Shown here piece after piece: positions 1-9,271 of a stretch of 38,487 nucleotides of DNA; the first letter of the stretch is position 1, and each line of letters starts with the position of its first letter. The stretch spans positions 1-38,487 of the forward strand of contig DATFLL010000126.1 in the NCBI GenBank assembly GCA_035267785.1, read 5' to 3'. Position numbers and translations under genes: made by a program. Source of the DNA: DATFLL01 sp035267785. GTDB taxonomy: Bacteria; Pseudomonadota; Gammaproteobacteria; DATFLL01. The notes below the pieces were generated by a model. That model was not told where the DNA came from and made no database searches. It saw nothing but the letters and a program-made list of their open reading frames with translations.

Positions 1-564
1 TACAAGAAGATCGAGCCGCCCCAGCCCACCACCGCCCCGGCGGGTAAGATCGAAGTCGTCGAGATGTTCTGGTATGGCTGTCCGCACTGCTTTCATTTCG
101 AGCCCAAGCTGCTCAACTGGTTGAAGAACAAGCCCAAGGACGTGGAATTCGTCCATGTCCCCGCAGTCTTTCCCGGTCGCGAAATATGGGAGATTCATGC
201 CCGCGCCTTCTACACCGCCAAGGTGCTCGGTGTGCTGTCCAAGATCCACGAGGCCCTGTTCAACGCCATCCACGTAGACGGCCGACGGATGGACAACGAG
301 AAGGAACTGCGAGCCTTTTTCGTCAAGCACGGCGTCTCGGCCAAGGAGTTCGACCAGACCTTCAACTCCTTCGCGGTCTACACCAAGGTGCGCCGTGCCG
401 CCGACCTCAGCCGTCGCTACCAGATCACCGGGGTACCGTCGATGGTCGTCGACGGCAAGTATCGGGTCGATGCCGACCTGGCCGGCGGTCAGGAGAAGAT
501 GCTGCAGGTGGTCAGTTTTCTGGTCAAAAAGGAGCGTGCCGCTCACCAGGCTGCCGGCCACTGA
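1..564 (+). CDS. dsbA: Thiol:disulfide interchange protein DsbA (5' truncated)
   Basis: The reading frame is open from base 1, so the signal peptide and first residues lie upstream of the window. The visible part reads KIEVVEMFWYGCPHCFHFEP, with the thioredoxin-fold CPHC active site that DsbA uses to oxidise cysteines in the periplasm. A helical insert follows, and near the C-terminus the frame has GVPSMVVDGKY, whose Val-Pro is the cis-proline loop facing the active site. It ends at TGA 562-564. DsbA donates disulfides to exported proteins and is reoxidised by DsbB. No partner gene is visible. The family call is firm; the exact paralogue (DsbA or DsbL) is less so. Confidence 0.9.
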   Translation, partial: YKKIEPPQPTTAPAGKIEVVEMFWYGCPHCFHFEPKLLNWLKNKPKDVEFVHVPAVFPGREIWEIHARAFYTAKVLGVLSKIHEALFNAIHVDGRRMDNEKELRAFFVKHGVSAKEFDQTFNSFAVYTKVRRAADLSRRYQITGVPSMVVDGKYRVDADLAGGQEKMLQVVSFLVKKERAAHQAAGH

Positions 565-723
565 GCATCGGTCCGCGAGGCGGCACCCACACCGGCCTCT
601 GGCGGGCAGCGCCGGCGCGTTTGGCGTACACTGTATATAGAGTCGTCGAGGCCGGCCCGATCGGACTCGGCCGAAGTCTCGCACACGCCCGCCAGGGCCC
701 ATTTACCCACGAGGGAGGAGGAC

Positions 724-2355
724 ATGAAGGCGGCTGAATTGTTCGTCAGGTGCCTGGAAAACGAGGGTGTCGAGTATATCTTCGGGATCCCGGGCGAAGA
801 GAATCTCGATCTGATGGACGCCCTGCTCGACTCCTCCATTCGATTTATCACCACGCGCCACGAACAGGGCGCAGCCTTCATGGCCGATGTCTACGGCCGA
901 CTGACCGGCAAGGCGGGGGTCTGTCTTTCTACGCTCGGACCGGGCGCGACCAATTTGTTCACCGGCGTGGCCGATGCCAACCTCGACCACGCGCCCTTGG
1001 TCGCCATCGCCGGCCAGGCGAGCACCCACCGCCTGCACAAGGAATCGCACCAGGTGCTCGACCTGGAGCAGATGTTCTACCCGATCACGAAGTATTCCTC
1101 GCGCCTGCTCACGCCCAACATCATCGCCGAGGTGGTGCGCAAGGCCTTCAAGCTGTCCCAGACCGACAAGACCGGGGCCTGCTTCATCGAATTTCCCGAG
1201 AATATCGCGGAGATGGATGTCCACGACGAACCGCTCAAGGCCGTATTGCCGGTGCCGCCCGAGCCCTCCAGCGATCAGGTCGAGCGCGCCGTGAAGATCA
1301 TCTCCGACGCCAAACACCCGATTATCCTGGCCGGTAACGGCGTCATCCGCTCCAAGGCCTGGCAGCAGCTGGCCGATTTCGCCGGCAAGCTCAATATTCC
1401 GGTCGCCAATACCTTCATGGCCAAGGGCGTCATACCCTTCAAGCACCCCATGGCGCTCGGCAGCGCCGGTTTGCAGGCCAAGGACTACGTCAGCTGCGGT
1501 TTCGATCGGGCGGATGTCATCATCTGCATCGGCTACGACCTGGTCGAGTATCACCCCTATCTATGGCACCCAACGCGCGATCGGACCATCGTCCACATCG
1601 ACACCTCGCCGGCCGAGGTCGATGCGAGCTATCAGGTCAAGGTCGGCGTCGTCGGCGACATCAAGCACAGCCTGCGGCGCATCATGGACCTCGCCACCCC
1701 GCATAGCGGCAACACCATGCGCGCACTGCGCGAGGCGCTCATTCACGACATGGACCAGGCCAAGGACGACAACAGCGTGCCGATGAAGCCCCAGAAGATC
1801 ATCTGGGACCTGCGCACCGCGATGGCCCTGGAAGATATCGTCGTATGCGATGTCGGTGCGCACAAGATGTGGATGGCACGGATGTTCCGCTGCGAATATC
1901 CCAATACCTGCCTAATCTCCAACGGCTTCGCCAGTATGGGCATTGCCGTACCCGGGGCGATCGCCGCAAAGCTTGCTTTCCCCGAACAGGCGGTTGTCGC
2001 CGTCACTGGCGACGCGGGCTTTATGATGAATTCCCAGGAGATCGAGACGGCCATGCGTATCGGTACGCCCTTCGTGATCCTGATCTGGAACGACAACGGT
2101 TACGGTCTGATCGAGTGGAAACAGATGAACCAGTTCGGACGCAAATCCTACGTCGACTTCAGTAACCCGGACTTCGTTACCTACGCCGAGTCGTTCGGCG
2201 CCAAGGGTTATCGGATTGAGCGCGGCGAGGATCTGCTGCCGACGCTGAAGAGCGCATTGGCCGACAACACCGTCAGTATTATCGACTGCCCGGTCGATTA
2301 CAGTGAGAACCTGAAGCTCACCAGCAAGCTGGGCGAGATGATCTGCCCGATCTGA
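724..2355 (+). CDS. Acetolactate synthase large-subunit-type ThDP enzyme
   Basis: The 543-residue protein has the three-domain layout of thiamine-diphosphate decarboxylase/synthase enzymes. The N-terminal PYR domain has the catalytic Glu in TTRHEQGAAFMADVYGRLTG. A central domain follows, then the C-terminal PP domain with a GDAGFMM...NDN-type Mg/ThDP motif (GDAGFMMNSQEIETAMRIG, then IWNDNGYG). The family condenses two pyruvates to acetolactate. There is no adjacent ilvN small subunit, so this could be a catabolic AlsS-like enzyme or another ThDP carboligase. The start ATG is preceded by a strong GGGAGGAGG ribosome-binding site ending a few bases upstream. A TATATA element at 634-639 could be a -10 box, but I see no good -35. 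Confidence 0.85.
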   Translation: MKAAELFVRCLENEGVEYIFGIPGEENLDLMDALLDSSIRFITTRHEQGAAFMADVYGRLTGKAGVCLSTLGPGATNLFTGVADANLDHAPLVAIAGQASTHRLHKESHQVLDLEQMFYPITKYSSRLLTPNIIAEVVRKAFKLSQTDKTGACFIEFPENIAEMDVHDEPLKAVLPVPPEPSSDQVERAVKIISDAKHPIILAGNGVIRSKAWQQLADFAGKLNIPVANTFMAKGVIPFKHPMALGSAGLQAKDYVSCGFDRADVIICIGYDLVEYHPYLWHPTRDRTIVHIDTSPAEVDASYQVKVGVVGDIKHSLRRIMDLATPHSGNTMRALREALIHDMDQAKDDNSVPMKPQKIIWDLRTAMALEDIVVCDVGAHKMWMARMFRCEYPNTCLISNGFASMGIAVPGAIAAKLAFPEQAVVAVTGDAGFMMNSQEIETAMRIGTPFVILIWNDNGYGLIEWKQMNQFGRKSYVDFSNPDFVTYAESFGAKGYRIERGEDLLPTLKSALADNTVSIIDCPVDYSENLKLTSKLGEMICPI

Positions 2356-2394
2356 TTGGCTCGATGTGGGCGGGCCGTGAGCGAAAGTGAGTCA

Positions 2395-3207
2395 ATGAAT
2401 TCAACCCAGGTGAGCGCGCAGAGCCAATCCCCCGCGGCGTCGGCCGGCCGGCGCCTGCGAATCCTCAGCTACAACATCCAGGTCGGTATCACGACCCTGC
2501 GTCCGCATCATTACCTGACGCACAGCTGGAAGCACGTCCTGCCGCATACCCAGCGACTGAGCAACCTCGATCGTATCGCCCGGTTGGTCAGCGACTTCGA
2601 CGTCGTCGCGCTGCAGGAGGTCGATGCCGGCAGCCTGCGCAGCAACTATATCAATCAGACCGAGTACCTGGCCGAACGAGCACATTTTCCCTTCTGGTAT
2701 CACCAGGTCAACCGCAACCTCGGCCACCTGGCCCAGCACAGCAACGGCCTGCTCAGTCGTTATCGCCCCACCGAGGTCAGCGAGCTCCGCCTGCCCGGTC
2801 TCATCCCGGGCCGCGGCGCCATCGTCGCGCGCTTCGGGGCGAGCGACGAGTCGGTCGCGGTGTTCATCCTGCACCTGGCACTCAGCCGGCGGGCCCGTAT
2901 TCGTCAGCTCGCCTATATTGGCGACCTCGTCAACGAATATCCCCATGCCATCCTCATGGGCGACATGAACTGTCGGCCCGGCAGTCGGGAGATGGACATC
3001 CTGTTCAAGCGTACCCGGTTGCGTGAGCCGCCCGAGGAGGTGCTCACCTTCCCGAGCTGGCGACCGCAGTTCCACATCGACCATATCCTGGTCACGCCGA
3101 ACCTGCGCGTGCACGACGTGCAGGCCCTCAATCATGCCTACTCGGATCATCTGCCTATCGCCATGGAGATCGAGTTGCCCGGCACCGTCAATCTTCTGGC
3201 CTCATAG
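2395..3207 (+). CDS. Endonuclease/exonuclease/phosphatase (EEP) family protein
   Basis: About 270 residues with the EEP (DNase I-like) motifs in order: LRILSYNIQVGI with the metal-binding Asn, VVALQEVDAG with the catalytic Glu, ILMGDMNCRPGS with the Asp/Asn pair, and YSDHLPIAMEI with the C-terminal Asp-His. Such enzymes hydrolyse phosphodiester or phosphomonoester bonds in nucleic acids, lipids or inositol phosphates; the substrate cannot be told here. There is no obvious signal peptide. The gene begins just after the acetolactate-synthase-like gene and may be co-transcribed with it. I prefer ATG 2395; in-frame GTG 2377 and TTG 2356 are possible and none has a strong ribosome-binding site. 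Confidence 0.8.
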   Translation: MNSTQVSAQSQSPAASAGRRLRILSYNIQVGITTLRPHHYLTHSWKHVLPHTQRLSNLDRIARLVSDFDVVALQEVDAGSLRSNYINQTEYLAERAHFPFWYHQVNRNLGHLAQHSNGLLSRYRPTEVSELRLPGLIPGRGAIVARFGASDESVAVFILHLALSRRARIRQLAYIGDLVNEYPHAILMGDMNCRPGSREMDILFKRTRLREPPEEVLTFPSWRPQFHIDHILVTPNLRVHDVQALNHAYSDHLPIAMEIELPGTVNLLAS

Positions 3208-3370
3208 GCCGTCCGACAGGGGCGTATCGCACCCGATTGCCTCGCCCGCGTTGGAACCTACACGCCCGGATCGCCACTAATTTAGATAACACCCCGCGCG
3301 ATCCCGCCCGGGTGACCCTGCGTCGATGATCGCGCGGCCCCGTTTGCATACCGCTCGAGGAGGATATCCC

Positions 3371-3973
3371 ATGACACGCGTACTCGTGCTCTACTACAGC
3401 ATGTACGGCCACATCGAGCAGATGGCGCAGGCCGTGGCCGACGGGGCCGGCGAGGTCGCCGACTGCGAAGTTACCGTCAAGCGCGTCCCTGAGCTGATGA
3501 GCGAGGAGGCGGCGCGCCAGGCAGGCGCCAAGCTCGACCAGAGCGCCCCCGTTGCGGACCCGAAGGAGCTCGGCGACTACGACGCCCTCATCATCGGGAC
3601 GCCCACACGCTACGGCAACATGACGGGCCAGATGCGAAACTTTCTGGACCAGACCGGCAGCCTCTGGGCCAGCGGCGCCCTGGTCGGCAAGGTCGGCAGC
3701 GCCTTTACCAGCACAGCGACCCAGCACGGCGGCCAGGAAACCACGCTGACCTCGATTCACTCGAATCTCCTGCATTTCGGCATGGTCGTCGTCGGCGTGC
3801 CTTACTCTTGTCAGGACCTGATGACCCTGGAGGAGATCAGCGGCGGCACGCCCTACGGCGCCTCGACCATCGCCGCCGGCGACGGCAGCCGCCAGCCCAC
3901 CGAGCGTGAGCTGTCCATAGCGCGCTTTCAGGGGCGACACGTCGCCGAGGTCGCCCGCAAGCAGGCGGCCTGA
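3371..3973 (+). CDS. wrbA: NAD(P)H:quinone oxidoreductase, WrbA family
   Basis: The 200-residue flavodoxin-fold protein begins TRVLVLYYSMYGHIEQMAQA, with the FMN phosphate loop SMYGHIE. GTPTRYGNMTGQMRNFLDQT and STATQHGGQETTL are the characteristic WrbA isoalloxazine-binding segments. WrbA proteins are tetrameric FMN enzymes that reduce quinones by two electrons and protect against oxidative stress. ATG 3371 is preceded by GAGGAGGATATCCC, a clear ribosome-binding site, so the in-frame upstream start at 3326 is unlikely. The gene ends at a bidirectional terminator shared with the convergent cytochrome c gene. Confidence 0.92.
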   Translation: MTRVLVLYYSMYGHIEQMAQAVADGAGEVADCEVTVKRVPELMSEEAARQAGAKLDQSAPVADPKELGDYDALIIGTPTRYGNMTGQMRNFLDQTGSLWASGALVGKVGSAFTSTATQHGGQETTLTSIHSNLLHFGMVVVGVPYSCQDLMTLEEISGGTPYGASTIAAGDGSRQPTERELSIARFQGRHVAEVARKQAA

Positions 3974-3995
3974 GCGTTCGGGCGATCGCATCGGC

Positions 3996-4026
3996 AAAAA
4001 AAACCCCGGCCAGGGCCGGGGTTTTT
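3996..4026. terminator. Bidirectional rho-independent terminator
   Basis: A GC-rich hairpin (CCCCGGC / GCCGGGG with a short CAG-type loop) is flanked by an A-run on the left and a T-run on the right. It can therefore terminate both the plus-strand wrbA transcript and the minus-strand cytochrome c transcript. Confidence 0.85.
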
Positions 4027-4049
4027 CGCGGTCGCATGACGGCGACTGC

Positions 4050-4409
4050 TCAGGGGTTGGGGGCCTTCACCGGCTTTTGCGCAAGGATCCAGTGCACCGC
4101 CTCCTCGGCCTGCTTCATGCTCAGGCCCGGGTTGGGGCTCATGGGAATCCCGCCGGTCCACTTGTTCCAGTTGCCGGCACCCCCCTTGATGACCTTTTCG
4201 GCCAGCATCTTGACGGTCTTCTTGTCGTTCTTGTAACGGGCCGCGACCCAGGCGTAGGCGGGGCCGACGACCTTGTGGTCCACGGCATGACAGGCGAAGC
4301 AGCCGGACTTCTGCATCAATTCCTTGGCCTTCGGGTTACCGTGATCCGCGGCGTGAGCCAGCGGCGCGAGCGCCAGCGCGGCGACGGCGACAGCAAGTTT
4401 GAATCTCAT
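4050..4409 (-). CDS. Class I cytochrome c (c551/c552-like), periplasmic
   Basis: The 119-residue precursor has a signal peptide (MRFKLAVAVAALALAPLAHA) with probable cleavage after LAHA. The mature protein of about 100 residues has one haem-attachment motif CFACH in QKSGCFACHAVD. A distal Met ligand lies in GGIPMSPNPGL, and a C-terminal helix (QAEEAVHWILAQ) follows. This fits the small monohaem c551/c552 electron carriers that shuttle electrons to a terminal oxidase or other periplasmic enzymes, common in sulfur oxidisers. The start at 4409 has an AAGGAGACGCC ribosome-binding site; the frame stays open further upstream but lacks a better start. A TTGACA hexamer lies upstream on the minus strand (4582-4587), without a convincing -10. 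Confidence 0.88.
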   Translation of the reverse strand: MRFKLAVAVAALALAPLAHAADHGNPKAKELMQKSGCFACHAVDHKVVGPAYAWVAARYKNDKKTVKMLAEKVIKGGAGNWNKWTGGIPMSPNPGLSMKQAEEAVHWILAQKPVKAPNP

Positions 4410-4713
4410 GGCGTCTCCTTGTGATGCATGATGAGGGGTGGCGCGCCGCGGGCGCGGAACCTGAATCGCCTGAGCGCGGCAAACCGGGAAGGTCCTCGGT
4501 CGTCTTGCGCCCTTACTGCGATGCGCGGCACCGTTGAGTCGCTCAAACATTAGAACATTACCAAGTACAATGTAAAGCAAGTGTCAAGACGGGCGGGATC
4601 ACGGCGGGACAAAGCCCCTGGATCTACGGGGTTATCGGGCCTGGCCCAAGGTCCCGCTTTCCGCACTTATGCCTGATTTGGTCTGCCCGCGCCGCCAGGC
4701 CTCCGGCCCGGAT
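4410..4713. other. Intergenic region between cytochrome c and RND pump genes
   Basis: About 300 bases with no supported gene. It should contain the minus-strand cytochrome c promoter, with a TTGACA-like hexamer at 4582-4587 in an AT-rich patch (4545-4590). It also holds the 3' flank of the RND pump gene. I see no convincing terminator for the pump operon. Confidence 0.4.
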
Positions 4714-7700
4714 TCAGCCGTGTCCGGAACCCGACCCGGGTCCCGCAGCACCGCTGTTCCCGCCCAACGCTTCGGTCCCGTCGCTGCGGTCGCCGAGCAG
4801 TCGCCGAACCAGCACGTAGAACACCGGTACGAATAGGACGCCCAGCAGCGTGGCGCCGAGCATGCCGCCCATGACGCCCGTGCCGATGGCGTGGCGGCTG
4901 TTCGCGCCGGCCCCGGTGGACAGGGCCAGTGGCGTGACTCCGAGGATAAAGGCTATCGAGGTCATGAGGATCGGGCGGAAACGCAGCCGGCAGGCCTCCA
5001 GCGTCGCCGCCAGCACGCCGCGGCCGGCCTGGCGCATGGTGTTGGCAAACTCGATGATCAGGATGGCGTTCTTGGCCGACAGGCCGATGACCGCGATCAT
5101 GCCCACCTTGAAATAGACGTCATTCTCCAGTCCCCGCGCCCAGGTCAAGGTCAGCGCGCCGAGCACACCGAGCGGCACGACGAGCATGACCGCCACCGGC
5201 ACCGACCAGCTCTCGTACAGCGCCGCCAGAGCGAGGAATACCACGAGCAACGACAGCCCGAACAGGATCGGCGCCTGTTCGCCGGAAATGATCTCCTGCA
5301 GCGAGCTGCCCGACCATTCGTAGCCGATGCCGGGCGGCAGCTTGTTCTTGACGATGTCCGCCATGGCCGCCATCGCCTCGCCCGAGCTGTGGCCCGGCGC
5401 CGCCGATCCGTTGATCTGGATCGAGCCGTAGCCGTTGTAGTGGTCGACCGCCGGTGGCGCCACTGTCCACTGCGGTGTGACCACGCTGCTCAACGGTACC
5501 ATCCTGTCGATGCCGCCGTTGTGGCTCGGGATATAGAAGTGGCTCAGGTCGCCCGGCCGGCTGCGGTACGGCGCATCGGCCTCCAGCAGCACCTTGAGCA
5601 CCCGCCCCTCGTAGTTGAAGTCGTTGGCATAGACCGGCGCCAGCATCAGGCGGATGGCGTCGTAGATATCGGGCAGCGACAGGCCCATGGCCTTGGCCTT
5701 ATCCCGGTCGACGTGCAGGTGCAGCTCCGGCGAGTCCTCGAGCTGGTTGGGGCGCACGCCATAGAGAAGCGGGTTTTTTGCCGCCGCGCCGAGCAGGATG
5801 TTGCGCGCCTCCATGAGTTTGGCGTGACCAAGCCCGGCGCGATCCTCGAGCTGAAAGTCAAAACCGCCGAAGCGGCCCAGGCCGCGGATTGTCGGCAGGT
5901 TGACCACGAAGATCCGCGCGCCCTTGATTCTCTGCACCGCCCCATTGGCCCACTGGATGAAGGGCCCGATCTGCTCGTTCGGCTTGGTGCGTTCGCTCCA
6001 GTCCTTGAGCCGGATGAAGGCGAGCCCCACGTTCTCGCCCTGACCGACGAAGCTGAAGCCAGCCACGTCGAGCACCTGTTCGACGGCGGGATTGGACTGG
6101 ACGATTTTCTCCATCTGGCGCAAGACCTTGCCCGTGCGTTCCATCGACGCGCCGGGCGGCAGCTGTATGATCCCGAGCGCATAGCCCTGGTCCTCGGAGG
6201 GCACGAAGCTGGTCGGCAGACGCGTGAACAGGAATACCGCCAATGCGACCAGCACGGCGAAGGCGACCATCCAGCGCGGTGTATGGTGAATCGCCTTGGC
6301 GACCCGAGCCAGGTAGGCGTGCGTGGTCGCCGTATAGGCGCGGTTGAAGCCGCGCAGGAACCAATTCGGTTCCTTGTGCACCGGCTTGAGCAGACTCGCG
6401 CAAAGCGCTGGTGTGAAGCTCAGCGCCATGAGCGCGGAGATCCCCATGGAGATCGCGATGGTCAGCGAGAACTGTCGATAGATCGCGCCGACGCTGCCGC
6501 CGACCAGCGCCATCGGGATGAATACCGCCGCCAGCACCAGCGTCATGGCGATCACCGCGCCGGTGATTTGGTCCATGGCCTTGCGCGCGGCCTCCTTCGG
6601 CGCCAAACCCTCTTCGGTCATGATGCGCTCGACGTTCTCCACCACCACGATGGCATCGTCGACCACCAGGCCGATGGCGAGCACCAGGGCGAACAGGCTG
6701 AGCACATTGATCGAAAACCCAGCCAGATACATTCCCGCAAAGGCGCTGGTCAGCGCCACCGGCACCACCAGCGTCGGAATCAGCGTGGCGCGCAGATTCT
6801 GCAGGAACAGCAACATGACCAGGAAGACCAGCACCACCGCTTCGAGTAACGTGTAGACCACCTCGCGAATCGAAATGCTGATGAATTGGGTGCTGTCATA
6901 AGGCACCAGCCAGCTCACGCCTTGCGGAAAATAGTTCGCGAGCTGCTTCATCTTGGCCCGTACCGCGTCGGACACCTGCAGTGCGTTGGCGTCCGGTGCG
7001 AGCAGGATGGCGAACCCGGCGATCGGCTTGCCGTTGAGGTGCACGTCGTGGCCGTAGGACTCGGCCCCGACGTCGATCCGTGCCACGTCCCGCAGGCGCA
7101 CCGTGCTGCCGTCGGGATTGGCGCGCAGAATGATGTCTCCGAACTCCTTGGCCGAGGTGAAGCGGCTGGCCGCGTTGACCGACGCCGTGAAGCCCTGGCC
7201 CGCGGGGGCGGGTTCGGCGCCGATGTTGCCCGCGGCGATCTGTATGTTCTGGTCGCGTACCGCCTCGAGGGCATCGTTGGCGCTCAGACCGTAGCCGTGC
7301 AGCTTGTCGGGGTTGAGCCAGATGCGCATCGCATAGCCGGAGCCGAACTGGTTGGCCCCACCCACGCCGGGCAGGCGCTGGATCGGGTCGAGTACCTGAG
7401 CGGCGATGAGATTGTTCAGCGCGTAGCTGTCCAGGCTGCCGTCGCTCGACTTGAGTGCGACGACCATCAGGAAGTCGTTGTTGGACTTGGCGACCGTGAT
7501 GCCGTTTTGTATGACCTCCTGCGGCAGGCGCGCCTCGGCGATGTTGACCTGATTTTGCACCTGCACCGCGGCGATATCGGGGTCGGTGCCGCTCTGGAAG
7601 GTGAGCGTGATCTGGACCGACCCGTTGGAGTAGGACGTGGACTGGAAATAAAGGAGGTTGTCGATACCCGTCAGCTGCTGCTCGATGACCGAGGTCACGC

Positions 7701-7878
7701 TCTTTTCGACTACCGCGGCGCTGGCGCCGGGGTAGGATGCCTTGATGCTCACCTGGGGCGGCGCGATCGGCGGATAGGCCGAGACGGGCAGGTTGAAGAT
7801 CGCGACGCTGCCGGCCAGCGTGATGAAGATGGCCACCACCCAGGCGAAGATCGGCCGGTCGATAAAAAAGCGCGGCAT
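4714..7878 (-). CDS. RND efflux pump, inner-membrane subunit (HAE1/AcrB family)
   Basis: The 1054 residues match the usual length of AcrB/MexB proton antiporters. The protein starts MPRFFIDRPIFAWVVAIFI, the hallmark N-terminus with TM1. It carries the proton-relay segment GLVVDDAIVVVENVER in TM4 (paired Asp) and GLSAKNAILIIEFA in TM10 (essential Lys), with two large periplasmic loops after TM1 and TM7. It would assemble as a trimer that captures drugs, solvents or other hydrophobics from the periplasm and exports them with an adaptor and an outer-membrane channel. The adaptor gene lies immediately upstream (13 bp gap) in the same operon. No TolC-type gene is in the window, so an unlinked channel is implied. 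The substrate is unknown. Confidence 0.95.
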   Translation of the reverse strand: MPRFFIDRPIFAWVVAIFITLAGSVAIFNLPVSAYPPIAPPQVSIKASYPGASAAVVEKSVTSVIEQQLTGIDNLLYFQSTSYSNGSVQITLTFQSGTDPDIAAVQVQNQVNIAEARLPQEVIQNGITVAKSNNDFLMVVALKSSDGSLDSYALNNLIAAQVLDPIQRLPGVGGANQFGSGYAMRIWLNPDKLHGYGLSANDALEAVRDQNIQIAAGNIGAEPAPAGQGFTASVNAASRFTSAKEFGDIILRANPDGSTVRLRDVARIDVGAESYGHDVHLNGKPIAGFAILLAPDANALQVSDAVRAKMKQLANYFPQGVSWLVPYDSTQFISISIREVVYTLLEAVVLVFLVMLLFLQNLRATLIPTLVVPVALTSAFAGMYLAGFSINVLSLFALVLAIGLVVDDAIVVVENVERIMTEEGLAPKEAARKAMDQITGAVIAMTLVLAAVFIPMALVGGSVGAIYRQFSLTIAISMGISALMALSFTPALCASLLKPVHKEPNWFLRGFNRAYTATTHAYLARVAKAIHHTPRWMVAFAVLVALAVFLFTRLPTSFVPSEDQGYALGIIQLPPGASMERTGKVLRQMEKIVQSNPAVEQVLDVAGFSFVGQGENVGLAFIRLKDWSERTKPNEQIGPFIQWANGAVQRIKGARIFVVNLPTIRGLGRFGGFDFQLEDRAGLGHAKLMEARNILLGAAAKNPLLYGVRPNQLEDSPELHLHVDRDKAKAMGLSLPDIYDAIRLMLAPVYANDFNYEGRVLKVLLEADAPYRSRPGDLSHFYIPSHNGGIDRMVPLSSVVTPQWTVAPPAVDHYNGYGSIQINGSAAPGHSSGEAMAAMADIVKNKLPPGIGYEWSGSSLQEIISGEQAPILFGLSLLVVFLALAALYESWSVPVAVMLVVPLGVLGALTLTWARGLENDVYFKVGMIAVIGLSAKNAILIIEFANTMRQAGRGVLAATLEACRLRFRPILMTSIAFILGVTPLALSTGAGANSRHAIGTGVMGGMLGATLLGVLFVPVFYVLVRRLLGDRSDGTEALGGNSGAAGPGSGSGHG

Positions 7879-7891
7879 CGGCGGTGTCCCG

Positions 7892-9040
7892 TTACTTCGC
7901 GCCGCCCGGCGTGTCGTCGACGAGCACCGCCTTGGCGGGTGCGCCGGGGCGCACCTTCTGCAGGCCCTCGACGATCACCTGATCGCCGTCGTGCAGCGCC
8001 CCGGTGACAATCCAATCGGTGCGGGTCATGCCATGCGTCTCGACCCGGCGTTGCTCGACCTTGCCCTGCGCGTCCACCACTAGGACGTAGGCCCCGCCCT
8101 CATCGCGCTGCACCGCGGCCTGGGGCAGCAGAAAGCCGTGGTCGATGTGCCCGACCGTCACGCGCAGGCTGACGAACATCCCGGGCAGCAGGCGATGCTC
8201 CGGGTTGGGCACCACGGCGCGCAGTGAGACCGCGCCCGTGCTCGGGTCGACGGATTGGTCGGAGAAATCGACGGTACCCGTGTGCGGGTAGGTCGAGCCG
8301 TCGGGGAGCAGGACCTGGACGCTCGCCGGACTGGCGGTGGTCTTCGCCGGGCCTGCCAGTTGCTGCAGCGCCGCCAGCGTCGTGACCGACTCGCTGTAGT
8401 TTACGTAGATGGGATCGATTTGCTCGACGATGGTCAGCTCCGTGGCCTCCCCCTGACCGACCAGGGCGCCTTCGGTGACCAGCGCGCGGCCGGCCCGCCC
8501 GTCGATGGGGGCGGCGACGGTGGCGTAGCCCAGGTTGAGCCTGGCCGTCTCCAGGTCCGCCTCGGCCTGCCGGACCGCCGCCGCGGTGGTGCGTTCATTG
8601 GCCAGCGCCGTGTCCAGGTCCTGCTGGGACAGCAGGTGTTTGGCGTGCAGGCGGCGGTAGCGTTTGGCCGTCTGTGCGGCGTTGACCGCGTCGGCCCGCG
8701 CCTTGGCCAATGCCGCCTGCCGGGCGTGCAGTGCGGCCTTGAGCGGTGCCGGATCGATTTGAAAGAGGACCTGTCCCGCCTTGACGTCGGAGCCCTCCTT
8801 GTATTCGCGCTTGAGGACGATACCCGCCACCCGTGCGCGCACCTGCGCGATGCGCGTTGGCGCCAGGCGCCCGACCAGCTTTCGGGTGACGGGGACGGAT
8901 TCGGCCTTTGCCGCGACGACCGAGACTTCCGGCGGTGGCCGCTTGGGCATACCCTGGGCCTGCGGTGCCGATTTTTCGCACGCGCTCAGCGCCAGCGCCG
9001 CCGCGACCACCAGAGTCAGGCGTAGCGGGGATGGCTTCAT
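7892..9040 (-). CDS. RND efflux periplasmic adaptor (AcrA/MexA-type lipoprotein)
   Basis: A 382-residue membrane fusion protein. The N-terminus MKPSPLRLTLVVAAALALSA is followed by Cys, forming an LSAC lipobox, so the mature protein is a lipoprotein anchored in the inner membrane. The lipoyl/barrel-sandwich halves flank an alpha-helical hairpin of about 70 residues rich in Ala/Gln (ALHARQAALAKARADAVNAA). VGRLAPTRIAQVRARVAGIV and a beta-barrel domain with LLPGMFVSLRVTVG complete the AcrA pattern. It bridges the pump encoded downstream to an outer-membrane channel. I chose ATG 9040 because GAAGGA lies 9 bases upstream; the in-frame ATG 9049 abuts that same element and would be too close. Confidence 0.93.
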   Translation of the reverse strand: MKPSPLRLTLVVAAALALSACEKSAPQAQGMPKRPPPEVSVVAAKAESVPVTRKLVGRLAPTRIAQVRARVAGIVLKREYKEGSDVKAGQVLFQIDPAPLKAALHARQAALAKARADAVNAAQTAKRYRRLHAKHLLSQQDLDTALANERTTAAAVRQAEADLETARLNLGYATVAAPIDGRAGRALVTEGALVGQGEATELTIVEQIDPIYVNYSESVTTLAALQQLAGPAKTTASPASVQVLLPDGSTYPHTGTVDFSDQSVDPSTGAVSLRAVVPNPEHRLLPGMFVSLRVTVGHIDHGFLLPQAAVQRDEGGAYVLVVDAQGKVEQRRVETHGMTRTDWIVTGALHDGDQVIVEGLQKVRPGAPAKAVLVDDTPGGAK

Positions 9041-9210
9041 GACAGGCATTCCTTCAACGAACTTGGTACGCGGCAGCCCGCGGGCGACGCGGTGTCGCCG
9101 GACGGCGGCGGGAGAATTCCGTTGCAACGGCGCTCAGAATACTAGGGTTTGCGGCGCTATTCTATCGATTCGCAAGCGCAGGCGGTGAAACTGCCAGCCG
9201 CGATATGGCC

Positions 9211-9247
9211 AAAGAAAAAGGCGAGCACCCCGAAACCGGTGCTCGCC
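9211..9247 (-). terminator. Rho-independent terminator, minus strand
   Basis: A perfect 10-bp stem (GGCGAGCACC 9220-9229 with GGTGCTCGCC 9238-9247) encloses an 8-nt loop. On the minus strand it is followed by a T-rich tract (complement of AAAGAAAAA, 9211-9219). It lies just downstream of the small minus-strand ORF 9272-9538 and supports that ORF being transcribed. Confidence 0.8.
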
Positions 9248-9271
9248 GTTGTGATGCCGCATTGGCCCGGA

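Noticed and set aside
186..737. A plus-strand frame overlapping dsbA and running to the next gene
   Set aside because: Arg/Pro-rich out-of-frame translation of dsbA; the dsbA frame carries CPHC and the cis-Pro loop.
4891..6849. A 652-codon open frame on the plus strand opposite the RND pump gene
   Set aside because: It mirrors the codon structure of the pump gene, is rich in Arg/His/Asp/Gly with no recognisable domain, and lacks a start signal. It is a high-GC shadow.
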